A stretch of 64,000 nucleotides of DNA from Sitta carolinensis (Eukaryota; Chordata; Aves; Passeriformes; Sittidae). The stretch covers positions 9,801,859-9,865,858 of the forward strand of contig CM063287.1 of NCBI GenBank assembly GCA_032173965.1, read 5' to 3'. Below are positions 12,901-24,966 of the stretch, one piece after another. The translations under genes and the position numbers were made by a program. Position 1 is the stretch's first letter. Each line of letters opens with the position of its first letter. The notes beneath the pieces were generated by a model that was given only the letters and a program-made list of their open reading frames with translations, was not told where the DNA came from and did not search any database.

Positions 12901-15647
12901 AAAATATTGAAGTATCTGTCCCTTCCTCTTTAGTGTTTAAGTCAAATAGATTTCACTGTTAGAGAATTACTGGAAATCATGAGACACAATCAAGCAACAG
13001 AACAACCAAAGATACCAGGTACTTTCTGAAATTTAAAACAGGACTTGTGAAATATATTTCCTTCTTATTTTTTTGAATATTCATTAATATACACCTCACT
13101 TCTCATCTGTACCTCTTCACCATGCCTTTATTTCACAAGTAAGAAAACCTGAGCTTGAGGGAAAGGAAGGAACCACTCCTGGTCTCCTAACTCTCAGTAA
13201 CCAACAGGCTCAGATCTTTTACTGTCATTGAGGCCTTAACAACTTTTTGGGATGAACAGCAGACCAACAAGCAAGCTAAACTAGAGAGAAAGCAGCCATT
13301 CTGCAGCAGCTGACTATCAGAACAGCCCTGCAGTGCTGAAGCCACTCTTTTTCCTGGTGGGAGGGGAAGTGGGGGGGAGTTTGTTGAGCTGCAGCAGCAA
13401 AGGGCAGGGCTGCAGAGCAGGGTCTCCACCTGGGCACCACGAGAGTGCCCCTCCTGCACCCAGCAGGGGAAGCTACCCTGCCATGCAACACATCGAATCA
13501 GTGCACAAAGGAACGAGCAAAAAGAGAAAGGCTGCTGGAGCTCTGCTATCAGCCTGGGATTTAGGGCTTCCTGGGGCTTTTTCACATCAGCTTTTGTCTT
13601 TCCATAACAACTACTGAAATTGCATGCCACATATATTTCATTTAATATGCTCCTGATTCCCTTTATTTATGTTTTGATTATCCCAACTTCTATTTAGCAG
13701 AGCTGAACTGAACTTTGGAAAGAATTCATTGTGTTTGGACTCTAATTTCCTCTCAGTGAAGAGTTCTCATGTAAAACATTCAATCTAGTGCCTGTCTGTA
13801 GTTTATCCTGCTTCTTTCTCTGATTCTTCTGCTGACCAGCCTACAGCTCCCACGGAATACTCAGTTACACGAGTTCCTCAGATTCTAATTCTATTCCACA
13901 ACACAAAAATATAGGAAATTTGTTGTTAAGTAGTATTTGTTAGGAAAAAAGTCCGAGTCTATGCCGTCTTATAGATTGCATTTATAAACAGGATTAAAAA
14001 TGTGAAAAAAATATTAAGAGAGTGTTACAATTTTAAGGGGTGGTTGAAAAATAATCTCTAATTAAATAATTCAAATGTAATGTATCAAATTAATTAGATA
14101 TAATCTTTCAATATCTTCTTAAAGGCATTTAAAAAAATAAGCTCCCTAATAAACCCACACTGCTTTTAAGTAGCCAAAATTTTCAGAGTGTGCAAATAAA
14201 ACATCTTGCAAGAGTTATTAATCTTTTGATCACCTAACATACCTCATCCTCACAGTAGGACTCTACCCATCATCATCTCTTTAACAAGGACTTTAATTGC
14301 TATGCCTGTCCAACACACTTTATTTTCTACAGGTACATCACTGACCAGTCAAGTGTTCAGTTAAAATCAGAGCTAAATGTATTTTAATTATTGTAAAATT
14401 TAAATAAATATGTGTTCACCGTTCCAAATTATGCAATGTAAACAAGCCAGGAATGAGGAGCTCAGTAGCTCCTCAATCTGTGTGTGTTCAGTTCATATTT
14501 ATAGAGCCATATTACAACAGCAAAGCTGTGGCTGGCTACAAATCCCCTACATCTGCCAAGGTGGCAGAGGACAGCTTTCCAAATGTATGCAAACACAAGG
14601 TGCAATCAAGCCTTGTAGTGAAACCAAATACTGAAATCCAGTAGGTGCAAGTGATCTCTTCAGCCACCTATAAAATAACAATTACAGTATCAAACTCTTC
14701 TCCCCTTAGAACATGTCACACACTAGCATTTCAGCTTCACATATTCAGATTAAATCTAGCCATCCAAGAACTAAAACCTGAAACAATTCCCTACTGCAGG
14801 CAGATACTCCTAAAACCAATTTAAAGTATTAAGTTACTATTCATGCTTTTCATTTACGACTAAGTAGAGCTCTGTGAAGAATGTGCCCCAGATATGAAAA
14901 GGTATGAGAAGCACTTCTTTGCCTCTGTGTGTTTGCAGGGAACAAGGCTGGCTAGCTCATGCTGAGACAGATGAGGCAGGGGTTGTGTCTCCCCAGAGCA
15001 GGCACAGGGGGTGGGTGGGAGCTGTCACCTCTGCAGCCCACTCACCCCCTTCTTCCCCAAGGCAAGGTGACAGCAAATGGTCACCCTGCCCAGCAAAAAA
15101 ATGAGTCTCAGAGTATCCCGTGAATGCTGCATTTTCTCTGCTGGTTTGATGGCGATGGGCACCAAGATCCTCACAGCTCAGAAGGCAATCAGTGGAGGCA
15201 AAGGAACGACCTCCCAACAGAGGGAGGAGAGAGTCCACGCGCACTGCAAAAACCTGCTGCAGAAACACAGCCTCAGTCAGCAGCAGACTGCATCGTTTCA
15301 CTGTCACTACCTTCAGATAATCAGTGAATTTAAAAGCGTGCATATTATAAACTTGGAAACAGCATCAATGATTATTTTCACAGGTTAAGACAGTATAATT
15401 TATAAATTGTTCTGGGTTCCAGCCAGAATTCTTCTAACATTTTTTTAAGGATGAAAACTAATTACAGCCAACTTTATTATACTGAGATGCAGCTTATAAA
15501 TAAGCAGCTGACCCTGTGAAATGTGTGGTATGCTCTATTATAATAAGTAATAAAATAAAGATTGAAATCCAAAAGCAAAAGAAACACAATATGCTTAAGG
15601 AAAAAGTCACTGCCATACGTATTTATGCATTACATTTAAGCTTTCTA

Positions 15648-15648
<1 letters not shown>

Positions 15649-15685
<37 letters not shown>
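15649..15685 (+). repeat. Poly(A)37 homopolymer
   Basis: An uninterrupted run of 37 A in intron 1, poly-T in the NRG3 direction. No retroelement body is recognisable on its left side, so it is a simple repeat or the tail of a much-decayed insertion. Confidence 0.95.
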
Positions 15686-15690
<5 letters not shown>

Positions 15691-16043
15691 AAAAATACAG
15701 AAAACCCTGAGCAGATTGAACTTTTACCACTCTGACCATTATGTATCTGGGCCAGAATTCAGGCTAAAGACTAATGTGGTTTAGCTACTTATGAAATAAT
15801 TATAAAAGTACCTCTACCCTTCCAAATCAGGAGCACTGACACTCATCAGAATAATCCCCTCAGTTAAGTTCCTGAACCCACTGCCCACTGAACCCAGGCA
15901 GAGCACAGCCTGGCAGGAAAATCACCATGCCAGTTCAGAGCAGCTTATCTCTGGGTTTCCAACAAAACCCCTGCTTCTCTTTTGTGAATTCACTCACAGA
16001 TTGAAAACAAAAATTAATTTTCTCTCCACACAACACTATTCTT

Positions 16044-16066
16044 AAAAAAAAAAAAAAAAAAAAAAA
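16044..16066 (+). repeat. Poly(A)23 homopolymer
   Basis: A run of 23 A, 360 bases from the 37-A run. No associated mobile-element body is visible. Confidence 0.93.
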
Positions 16067-17146
16067 GAAAAATTAACAAAGCAACCCCTTCGGAAGACAA
16101 TTACTGGATTGTTTTTAGCAAGTATTATACAATCAATTGCTAGTCAAAGCTTCTGGGACAGCTTAGTACTACTCTAATGAAAACCCACTCACCACTTGTA
16201 CTTGTAATTCACCAGGGGAGAGGAAACAAAGATTCCCAACATATTTTTTAATATTCAATGGTATTACTCAGCCACTGAGAAGGGCAGTTAGCTACAGCTC
16301 TGAGACACCCCGAGCACACTACTGGAAACGCTGCTTTCCTATGCACTGAACTTGGAGATACAAGTAACCATTAGCCTTGCACAACACGGCACGGCTTTCC
16401 AGGTTAGCAACACTTGCCAGTGCAACTTTCTTGGGTTTGTTAAAATCTTGATTACAGTCAGAAGCAGCAAAGCAAATTCGGGCTGAACAATTTCAACCTT
16501 CCTTGTCAACCACTTGTCACTGCAGTGAAAGTAGACCACCAGCACCCTTCCAGGAGAATAACACACCTCATCTCAATCCCTGCCTTACAAGTTCTGACAT
16601 CACTGAGAATACTCAGCTCTGGAAAAGAGGCTATTTGCTATTAATACTAATTTAATGGTTTGCTATTACACAGTGCTATAGCCCCTCTATCTGGTAACAG
16701 CCAGCAACCAAGGCTCAGTTCTTGCAGAACTAAAATCTTGAATTTTTATAGGAATGGTGCTTTGAAAAGAACAACATATAGTTTATTTCATAATTTTGGT
16801 CTCATAAAATAACTAGATCTTAAAATACATCTTGCCATCCCTAATGTTTTAGAAAGAATTTTCTACCTATAAGCTCCATGAAAAAGCCAATTTTGGCATA
16901 CATCTAGCTGAGAATATAATACAGAGAAAAACTACAAAAACAGAGATATTCTCAAGAATAATGAAAAACAAAAATCAGGAGAAGAATTAGTATAAAAGTG
17001 ATGTGTAAATGATTCATGACCCATGTGTCTTGTCACAGTCTACAGCTATGTACACTCCTCCAGAACACAAAGATTTTACTACAAAACTCATTTCAGGCAA
17101 AGGGTAAACAGGATAATGGTATATTTTTCAAGGCAGTGATAAGGAT

Positions 17147-17169
17147 ACACACACACACACACACACACA
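17147..17169 (+). repeat. (AC)n microsatellite
   Basis: About 11.5 perfect AC units. A second, shorter (AC)n run occurs at 22646-22660. Confidence 0.95.
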
Positions 17170-18084
17170 AAGAAAACGCTCTAATGGAAAACTCAGTTCT
17201 AATAAACACATTTAAAAAATGTTGGCAGCTTTTAAAAAGCTGATGTACATTTACTTACACAGGCATGTTTTGTAAGCACTCACGCTGCAATCTAAGACAG
17301 ACTAACACATTTAATCACACAGATGTTCACATAAATTGGCCCTGATTCTGCAGATCCATAATTCCACAAACAGAAAATGCATCACCAGCACACCCTAAAC
17401 TGGGTCTATAATGTTTGCAAAACTTGGCCATACAGAAATCTCATTATAAAAAATTAAAGACTATAAACTACTTAGTTCAGCACATCTACACAGAACACTA
17501 CCAGAGTATTTTTTCCTCCATGCTTTACTATAAGATGTTCAAAATGCCTCTGCGAAAGTTCTGAATTTTCATACAAGCTAAAATACTAATTAATTTTTCT
17601 ACACAGAGCACCTACCACATTGCACTGCTAATGTGCATCTTTCCTATGAGAGGAAAATACAAGTAGCAGGCAGGGATGTGACACAACTGTAGGGCCATTA
17701 GAATTGCCAAGAGATTCGTTCAAATTTTAAAAGAAAAAGAAAAGCCATAAACCCAAAAAACAACAAACAAAAAGATGTTAAAGTAAAAAGAGGAGACTTG
17801 GCAGGTTTCTGGGTTGACTTTACAGGGCCCAAAGCAGAATTTAGATATTCCAAACCAAAGCTTAAGTTTATCCTTTTTGGCCAGTTATGTTTTTATCGGA
17901 CAGTGAGCCTTTTCCATTCTACCTGAGCTTTCCTCAAAACTCCTGTAAAAATAAAAAAATAAAATCACCCTGAGGAAAAACATAAATCAATTTGAACTTA
18001 AAAATTGGTTGCTCAACATGATATGAAGTGAATTATCTTTGAAGCTGAATAGTTTATCTCCTACTGTCAGCAGTCAACATATTC

Positions 18085-18089
<5 letters not shown>

Positions 18090-18121
<32 letters not shown>
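18090..18121 (+). repeat. Poly(A)32 homopolymer
   Basis: A run of 32 A in intron 1. The flanks show no recognisable SINE or retrocopy. Confidence 0.95.
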
Positions 18122-18128
<7 letters not shown>

Positions 18129-20525
18129 AAGTCACAGAATCCTCCTATTGAAATGCTACATGAAAAACACAGCTTTGGAAATCCAAAACACTGGTCTTAG
18201 AGGACAGAAAACTGGAAGAATTATTTTACCTATTTTTTTAAAACATTACTAGAGTAACATCGAGTATATTGAAAACCAACCATTTTAACAGTTAGCAATA
18301 AGCATTTAGTTAATATCTTTTTTTTCCCAGCTACCTCAAAATTCACCAGGAAGAGCTGATCCAGTTAGGCATTTCTTCCATGAAAAGGACATGGTAATTT
18401 ATAAGAGCAGTTGCTATTTTAATTTTCCTCGTGGCTGCTTTATTCAATATTTTCCTCCTGAAGGCATTCTACCAAGGGACCCCAGAAACCTGTGTGACAG
18501 AAAGTTGAAACCCATTCAAAAAGCACTTGCTCACTGGTGTGCATTTACTTTCTCTGTGCTACTTAGAAGCCACCTGAAGGGTCATCCTCTGACATGTCCA
18601 GGTTTGAAATGCCCTCTCCCCAGCCTCACAGGGAGCTCCTTTCCTCCAATGAAGATGCACTTCACTCAGTGGAGTGGCTTGAGATTAGACATGAGGGGGA
18701 AGGTAAAAGTAAGAAAGCAGGTTTACGAGCTGTCCACCTTGGAAATTCAGTTGAGCCATGAGAAAACACAGCCCCAGTTTTGATCTGAAGCACAGCTGCC
18801 TCATTAAGTGACACTTCCAACCCTCACCATATTGAGCCAAGAACTGAGTCCCTTGGAAGAAGAAAACATCTCCATAACACAGAGTATTCCATTGTTTCCT
18901 CCTGTGTTTTGCCTGCTCTTGAAATGCAAAATAAAAATAAAAAAGTACTTGTGCGTAACAGTGACTACAAACCCCTTCCACACAGCAGAACCTGAAAGAG
19001 ACTTCCAAATTAAAACAGGTGCACTTCAGCTTGGCATTCGGTCCAACTAGTTCCAAAGAAACCTCTGGGATTCTTTTCTGAACCACACTGACTGGACAAG
19101 CACTGGAACCAGAGCAGCCAAAGACTGGTCCTGAGGTAACTACAGGCTTTGAGATCCTGATCCTCAAAACCTGGCACTGTGCAAGTGCCCAAACCCATGC
19201 TTGTGTTTTGTGTGCACACATGTGCACAGTACTGCAAAGCTGTTCAAAACAAAGAAGCTCAAAAAGAAACCAACAGGCTCAGAGACAAATAAGCCTCTGC
19301 TTTTAACAAATTTATTTATACATGCTCATGACCAAGTCATCCCACATGATTTTACTAGGCACTTTTACTTGCCCAGCTTGTTTCCAAAACAATCACAAGA
19401 GAAATCAGCAAAACCAAACACTGGTAGTTTCAGGTACTTCCTGAAAACCATACAGGCCATGAAACTGAAAGTCAAGGCCAAACCCACAGCAATCCATGTG
19501 TTTACTGGGCTCTGCATTCAAAGCAGTGAGTCATAGGATCAATGCACTGTGCAACACTAGACACAATACTGTAGAGACAGGTCTTTTGCTTTAATTTTTA
19601 ATTTCCATTTTCTGTGGGTTTAGATAAACCATCAACATTACTTTAGCATAATCCTTTGCAATGAATCAATACTCTAATTTAATAACGGTATTCTGCTGTC
19701 AACATATAATATATCATATAATGTCCTTGTATAGATGCAAAAAAAATACGCCAAATAAAATGCAAGGCTTTGCTTTCACCAGTGATCACAGGTTAAATTA
19801 ATGTAATGACAAACTCCACAGTCTCCAGAAGAATTTCTTTCAGGGTTAAAAATCAGCATGGAATAATTTCAGCCATAGCCCTCCCATTCATCATGCCAGT
19901 GCTGTGCAAGCTCTTCTAGGTCATAAGATTCCAACAATCACTTTAATGAAGGGAAAAGAGAAGAAATGTATCTGAGTAGAATCAATGTACATATCTGAGT
20001 GGGTCTTATTTGAATATTCCATTTCTTTATGAATTCAGTGATAGCTGCTCTAATCCGTAACTATAAAGAAGATTAAAAATGGAAAACGGAATTAAGTCCA
20101 GTGTCCTCCAGCTTAATTGAAACAGATGAAGCAAGTTATTGCTGTAAAACCTGAAAAATAAAATAAGTTACAGTAACTTTTACTTCAGTGATGTGGCTGC
20201 ACATCTGTGTTTGTTGTTTTTACCTTGATGGTAGCCCTCCTGTTGACAAGTATCTAAGACAGGAAACACAAATCTAACTGTGTCTATGGTACTCACTGGA
20301 GGCATGTGAATAGAAAGAAAATAAGTGAGAATGAAGAAGAAGCAAATGCTCTTAAAACTTCCAGTTGTTTGCCTCAGTATTTTTTTTTTTATTATTATTT
20401 CAACAGCTTTTGAAGCATTCAAAATTGGTAGATAACTGGCATATTAATCTCAGCTAATGCCAAAGGCACGTGCTCCACAGCCATGTGTGCTTCCCTCGAT
20501 TCAATGACAGCTCACACTCGTCATG

Positions 20526-20568
20526 TGAAGCGTTCGCAATCCATGTCATTTGCTGGCAGAACGCTTCA
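20526..20568. repeat. 10-base perfect hairpin with 23-base loop
   Basis: TGAAGCGTTC at 20526-20535 pairs exactly with GAACGCTTCA at 20559-20568. The stem has one CpG per arm plus GCGTTCGC at its inner edge, in otherwise CpG-poor intron DNA. In NRG3 pre-mRNA it could fold as a stem-loop. It is too short for a typical miRNA precursor, and no function is known. Confidence 0.55.
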
Positions 20569-23307
20569 GAGCTCTGGAAGAGTAGGTCTGGTCTTACTAC
20601 GGTTTGGCACCTCCCACAACACCCTCCAGTTGGTGAAAACCCCGCAGTTCCATCTAAGTGTCATCCTTAATGTGAAAAAGATATTTGAGTCAGTGCAAAA
20701 TAAAACAAACAGCTTTTACCAAAATGTCAGTGCTGGTAGCAGTGCATCTGCCAGATGCCTGTTACTTGAACCCATGCTGTGCATAACAATCAGTCAGAGA
20801 TATGACGAGGATAAACGACTGGACCAGAAAATCTTTAGCAGGAAATCAAAGTATACTCAGACGCACAAAAAAAAAAGGTTGCAACTGGACTTCACAAGAT
20901 ATATTGATTAAGTGTTCTGTAACATCTCTTTTCTTGGTTACTATGCATTAGTTGAGCCCCACCTGCCTCACCTCAGTTCTCTGCATTAGCCTTTGGTCAT
21001 CTGAACACAAGAGAAACCACAGTGCTATTTCATAGCTGAATTCACACAGGAATTCTTTTAAGTACAGTATCTCAAGTCGAGGATAATAACATTACTGAAG
21101 AACCCAGAATACCATGAAAAATGCATATTGGAAAAATCAGGGCATGACTCTTTAGAAATGAAACCAATGGCTTGACAAAAATAAAACCTCACTAGTATGT
21201 TCCAGTCTGTTGGTTGATTTTTTTTTTTTCATCTACAGGCTGGACTATCCTTCTAAATCAGTGATTGACTTTTACACTGAGCACTGGATGTACTCAGGCT
21301 GAAAAGGCATCGTCCATACGTGAACATGCAAAACACACGCAGGCACAAGATACAGAGAGAATTTGATGAGTAAGTGGCTTTTGCTTAGTCAGAACCTGAA
21401 GGATCTTCATCAAGAACTTTCAAAACAGCTAACAGATAGCTTGACTTTGAGTGAAACACAACCAAGAATTATTGTCATTATGCACACCCACAAAAAAGAG
21501 AGATTTCACAACATCTCCTCAGACGAATACACACACAAAGAAAAGGCTTTACCAACACTTATTCAGGTGGGCAATCATCAGGCTTTCTGGAGAAATAACT
21601 CCTGATTTGTCTTGCATTTTCCAAAGTCCTGTTTTGAGCCTATTTTAACATGTTACATCAATTAAATAGACTACAACGCAAGCCAATATAAATAAAGACA
21701 GCTGCTTCTTTTCTTAAAAGCTGTGAAATGCTAAATAACCTATGACTCCCGCCCACATATGTGCCTTGCCAAGCCAGAGGATGACAGAAGGGCGTGCACT
21801 GTTTTCAAGTCTGGGGCATGAGATTCATCGTGTCAGATTCATATTCACAAGGTACAACAGGATCCATGACTTTCATTTCAATAGCAGCTGGAAAAACGGG
21901 CATAGAAGGAACACACAGCTCAACCTGGGAAATTAGGATGAATTTGGTTTTTAAAAAAATTCTCTTTCTTACTGAGAGCTATTAGTGGCAGACGCAGATA
22001 CTTGCTTTGGGGTCACACCATGTCAGCAGTTCACAGCACAAAGACTGCATTTCTCCTTTCTCTCCCCTCAGTGGATACTGCAGCCTCCAAGAATTTTACA
22101 TGTATCCTTAGAGATGCTTATATGTATCAGGAGAGTACAGCTGCAGGCTTTAAAAAAAATGTTCATATGCCCTACAAATTCAAATCCTTTTTTATGTAAT
22201 CTATTTAATCTTCCATTAATGATAATCTCTGCTATCAATGTGCCCAAACAGGGTCAATTTCTGCTGGATTTGCACTTCTTGCATTTCCATCCTATAACAG
22301 AGCTGCATTTAATGAAGGGAAACACCCTGCTGTAAAAGGTATCAGCAGTCTCCCCAAAAAAAAAAAAAAATAGTTAGGAAGCTCTGCAACTGCCAGGAAC
22401 ATTTCAAGATTGTGCTGCTTCTTCTTCCTTTGTGTGTCTTGCATGGAGGAAAGTCCTGCCAGCTGAACATTACTTATTAATCAGGATATTCCTGCCTTCT
22501 ATACCTTGTAGGGAGACAGCCTGGAGGGGCGGAAATTGCTGTGGATTTATCTTACATGTCCAACGAGACAGAAAAGGGAGAGAGGAGGAGATTGCAAGGG
22601 AGCATTTAGACCCTGACAGAGCCCACCTGGCAAGCCCAGGCATATACACACACACACACATCACAGCAGTCTGAAGAGCCATGTAGCATAGCTGGTTCAC
22701 ACCAGGATTGAAAACAGACATATGGGTTGAAAATCTGACTTCATTTGCTATTTTGTTTTAAGAAGTACCCTATACAGTTCCCTACATCTGAGTGAAACAG
22801 GTTGCATTGAGCTCCACAAAAGATTTTCCTTCTGGTAACTTCCAACTATCTTGGGTTGGACCTACAGAACGTGCAGGCTCGGACACACCTGTAAGGGCAG
22901 CTTCTCCCTCAATTACTGTGGCAGACACAGGCAAAACGAGTTACTGCCTCATTAGTTCTTCTGATTTAGTGATAGCTTCATTCGTAATCATTCCCAGCCA
23001 TCCGCCACCTGCACACCCACCCACCCACACGTACACATCCAATTTGCTGTTCTTCTCCCAATTTTGTCAATTCACAGGATCGGCTTGCACTGCCTGGCCT
23101 CTCTGCCCCAGCGCTTATCAACGAATAGATTTAACAGACACAATAAAGTTCACACGGCTTTCCAACAAAATCCTCCAACAGAATACCCCTAACATTAGTA
23201 TACAAAAGGGGAGCCCTGGGCTGTAAAAGGGATTCAACTGAACTGACGTTCCCAGCAGCAGCAACTAAGAGTTAATGGAGGACACCGGGCTTTTCGCTTC
23301 CTCTACT

Positions 23308-23335
23308 GCATCCAAGAAAGCGCATCCAAGAAAGC
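23308..23335 (+). repeat. Exact tandem duplication of a 14-base unit
   Basis: GCATCCAAGAAAGC occurs twice back to back with no mismatch, followed by GCA. It lies about 250 bases outside the CpG island, inside intron 1. Confidence 0.92.
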
Positions 23336-24262
23336 GCAGAATACTACAATACCGTATAATTGAGTACTTCACTAAATAGCATCGCACAGAAGTTCTTTTG
23401 GCAAGGATTGCATTTGTCCTAAATAACCTTTATGAGAAGCTGAAAGTTGATGCACCCCGACCAAGTGAATTTTCAGCTTTAGCCGGAATCCTTAGGTTTG
23501 TGCTTGGGAGGGTGGGAAGTACCAGCCACCAAGCATCAATCGGAGAACTAGCCCCCTCCTCTGCTTAAAAAAAAAATAGTCAGTTACGGCAACACGGTGC
23601 CGTGGCTACACACGGGAGCCGGCAAAGTGCTGGGATGGCCCTGCGTATCCGCGGGGTGCCCCGGGCTCCTTCCTGGCGGAGCGGGCAGCAGCTCCTTCAG
23701 GAGCCGGGCACTGGGACGGAGAGAGCATCCCCGCGGAGCCCGCCCTGGTTCCAAGGGAGAGGAGTGTGCGGGAAGCCAAACTCCGTCACCAGCAGAGAAA
23801 CACATGCACAATCCAGCCCGCACCCGCTGAAGACCACTCTCTCCACACTGCCCCTTCTGGGGGGGCCATCACTGGTCCCTCTCGCTCAGACACCTCCCAG
23901 CATCTCCTAAGTACCTTTCGCAGATCAGCCCAGAAGGGGAAAGGGGGAAGGGGGTCTGCAGCCTTCCTAGATCCACAACGGAAAGCAGCCTCCTCAAATG
24001 GCTGCTCCTGCCTCAACATCCATCACACAAGCGGGGAACTTGCCGGGGGTAAAAAGGGGGCGCGCGCAGGGAAGGGAGAAAGCAGCGCAAACTTCGGAGC
24101 TCTCCGGCCTCCCGTGTGGCAGCAACCGCACGGGAAAGACACGGCGACCACCTCCGCCCGACGCATGGCCCCGGCCCGACCCCGCCGGCGCTCGGCCAAC
24201 GCCGAGCCTGGACGGGGCGAGGCGAGCACCGGGCGGCCCGAGGGCGCGGAGCGGCCGGCGAC

Positions 24263-24268
24263 ACTTAC
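24263..24268 (-). other. NRG3: Splice donor of NRG3 exon 1 (GTAAGT)
   Basis: Read on the minus strand, the exon ends ACCCC-AAAACCC and the intron opens with GTAAGT, a full match to the U1 donor consensus at intron positions 1-6. Protein similarity to NRG3 stops exactly here: the downstream frame stays open but becomes Arg/Gly/Pro-rich and unlike any neuregulin. The intron is phase 1 (696 coding bases plus one). Confidence 0.92.
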
Positions 24269-24965
24269 GGGTTTTGGGGGTCGTGCTGGCCTCCGGCGTG
24301 GTGGTGGTCGACTCCTGGAAGGGAGACAAGGTCCAGGACGGCGCCGAGTCGTGGACGTAGATCTTGTAGGAGGAGGTAGCGTGTGCCGCAGTGGGCCAGG
24401 CGGGCAGCGGCGGGGTGCTGGGGGCGGCGGGCGGCGGCCGGGCGCCGCGGCCGGCGGTGCCGGGGGGGCCGCTGGCGGGCGGTGCCGTGTGCGGTGACAC
24501 GGGGTGCCGGGCCGCCGTGGGCCGCGGGCCGCCCCGCGCAGGGCCGCGGGTGCCGGGGGGCCGCGGGGGAGCCCGGCTCATGGTGGTGAGGCGGGGGCTG
24601 ACACGGCTGGGCGGCCGCGGCGTGGCGGCGGCGGTGGTCTCCGCGCCGCGGGGGGGAGCGGTGGGCTTGGAGAGGAAGAAGGGGTCCTGCCCCACGCCCT
24701 TGGCGTCCATCAGCTCGGTGGGGACGTACTCCTTGACGGAGCCCACCACGATCCACTTGAGCAGCATGAGGCTGAGCCCCAGACCGATGAAGCCGATGAA
24801 GAGGGGTACCACGCACAGCCACGTCTGCTGCCGGTTCCAGACGATGCAGTCGCTGCAGCGCAGCTCCCGCGGCGGCCCCCCGGCCCCATCCCCGCCCGGG
24901 CCCCCCGCCGCAGCCGCCGCCTCCGCCGCCCCGGGCGCCGCGGCGCCGGCAGCCCCCTCGCTCAT
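24269..24965 (-). CDS. NRG3: Neuregulin 3, first coding exon (partial gene)
   Basis: Encodes the first 232 residues plus one base of the next codon of pro-neuregulin-3, a membrane-anchored EGF-family precursor that signals through ERBB4, mainly in the nervous system (family knowledge). Seen in order: an Ala/Gly-rich start (1-32), the family-specific motif ELRCSDCIVWNRQQT (34-48), a strongly hydrophobic segment (about 49-74), a conserved stretch KEYVPTELMDAKGVGQDPFF (78-97), a Pro/Arg/Ala-rich linker (about 101-187), then PTAAHATSSY (191-200), SAPSWTLSPFQ (207-217) and a Thr-rich end. The start at 24965 has A at -3 and gives the MSEGAA opening known from mammals. The exon ends in a consensus donor. 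Its last base, C, suits a His codon completed by exon 2 (inference). The EGF-like domain and second membrane segment are not in the window. Recognition as NRG3 is very secure. Confidence 0.96.
24541..24569 (+). other. Potential G-quadruplex on the template strand of NRG3 exon 1
   Basis: Four G tracts (24541-24543, 24548-24550, 24555-24560, 24565-24569) are separated by regular 4-base loops CCGC, TGCC and CCGC. This satisfies the usual G3+ rule with loops of 1-7. It lies on the strand copied by RNA polymerase, within the Pro/Arg-rich linker coding part. Confidence 0.55.
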
Positions 24966-24966
24966 C

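Larger units (their letters stand above)
1921..23589. other. Intron 1 bulk: no further genes recognised
   Basis: Apart from the listed simple repeats, inverted repeats and GC-richer patches, I see no exon, RNA gene or intact mobile element here. Open frames up to 180 codons (such as the minus-strand one at 18685-19227) lack domain signatures. The stretch 13990-14240 is rich in TAATTA-type sites, and 22985-23035 has a CACC-rich run. Confidence 0.7.
1..24268 (-). other. NRG3: NRG3 intron 1, proximal part
   Basis: Everything downstream of the exon-1 donor to the left edge belongs to NRG3 intron 1, which is hundreds of kilobases long in mammals (known). No second NRG3 exon is visible in these 24 kb: I found no EGF-like Cys pattern on the minus strand. 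The sequence is mostly AT-rich with poly-A runs, one SINE near 1.8 kb and short microsatellites. The longer open frames in it (for example 11308-11736 and 18391-18783) have no recognisable domains and look like chance frames. Alternative downstream NRG3 first exons exist in mammals, but nothing here can be assigned to one. Confidence 0.88.

Noticed and set aside
13187..13630. 147-codon minus-strand frame in a GC-richer patch
   Set aside because: Cys/Ser/Leu-rich composition with no motif and no splice-site context consistent with an NRG3 exon. Other frames are open over the same bases.
15649..15685. Poly-A run as the tail of a retrocopy
   Set aside because: The preceding sequence shows no coding remnant or SINE body and no target-site duplication could be made out.
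18685..19227. 180-codon minus-strand frame
   Set aside because: No domain recognised and no EGF-like Cys spacing. The opposite strand is also open over parts of it. Treated as chance.
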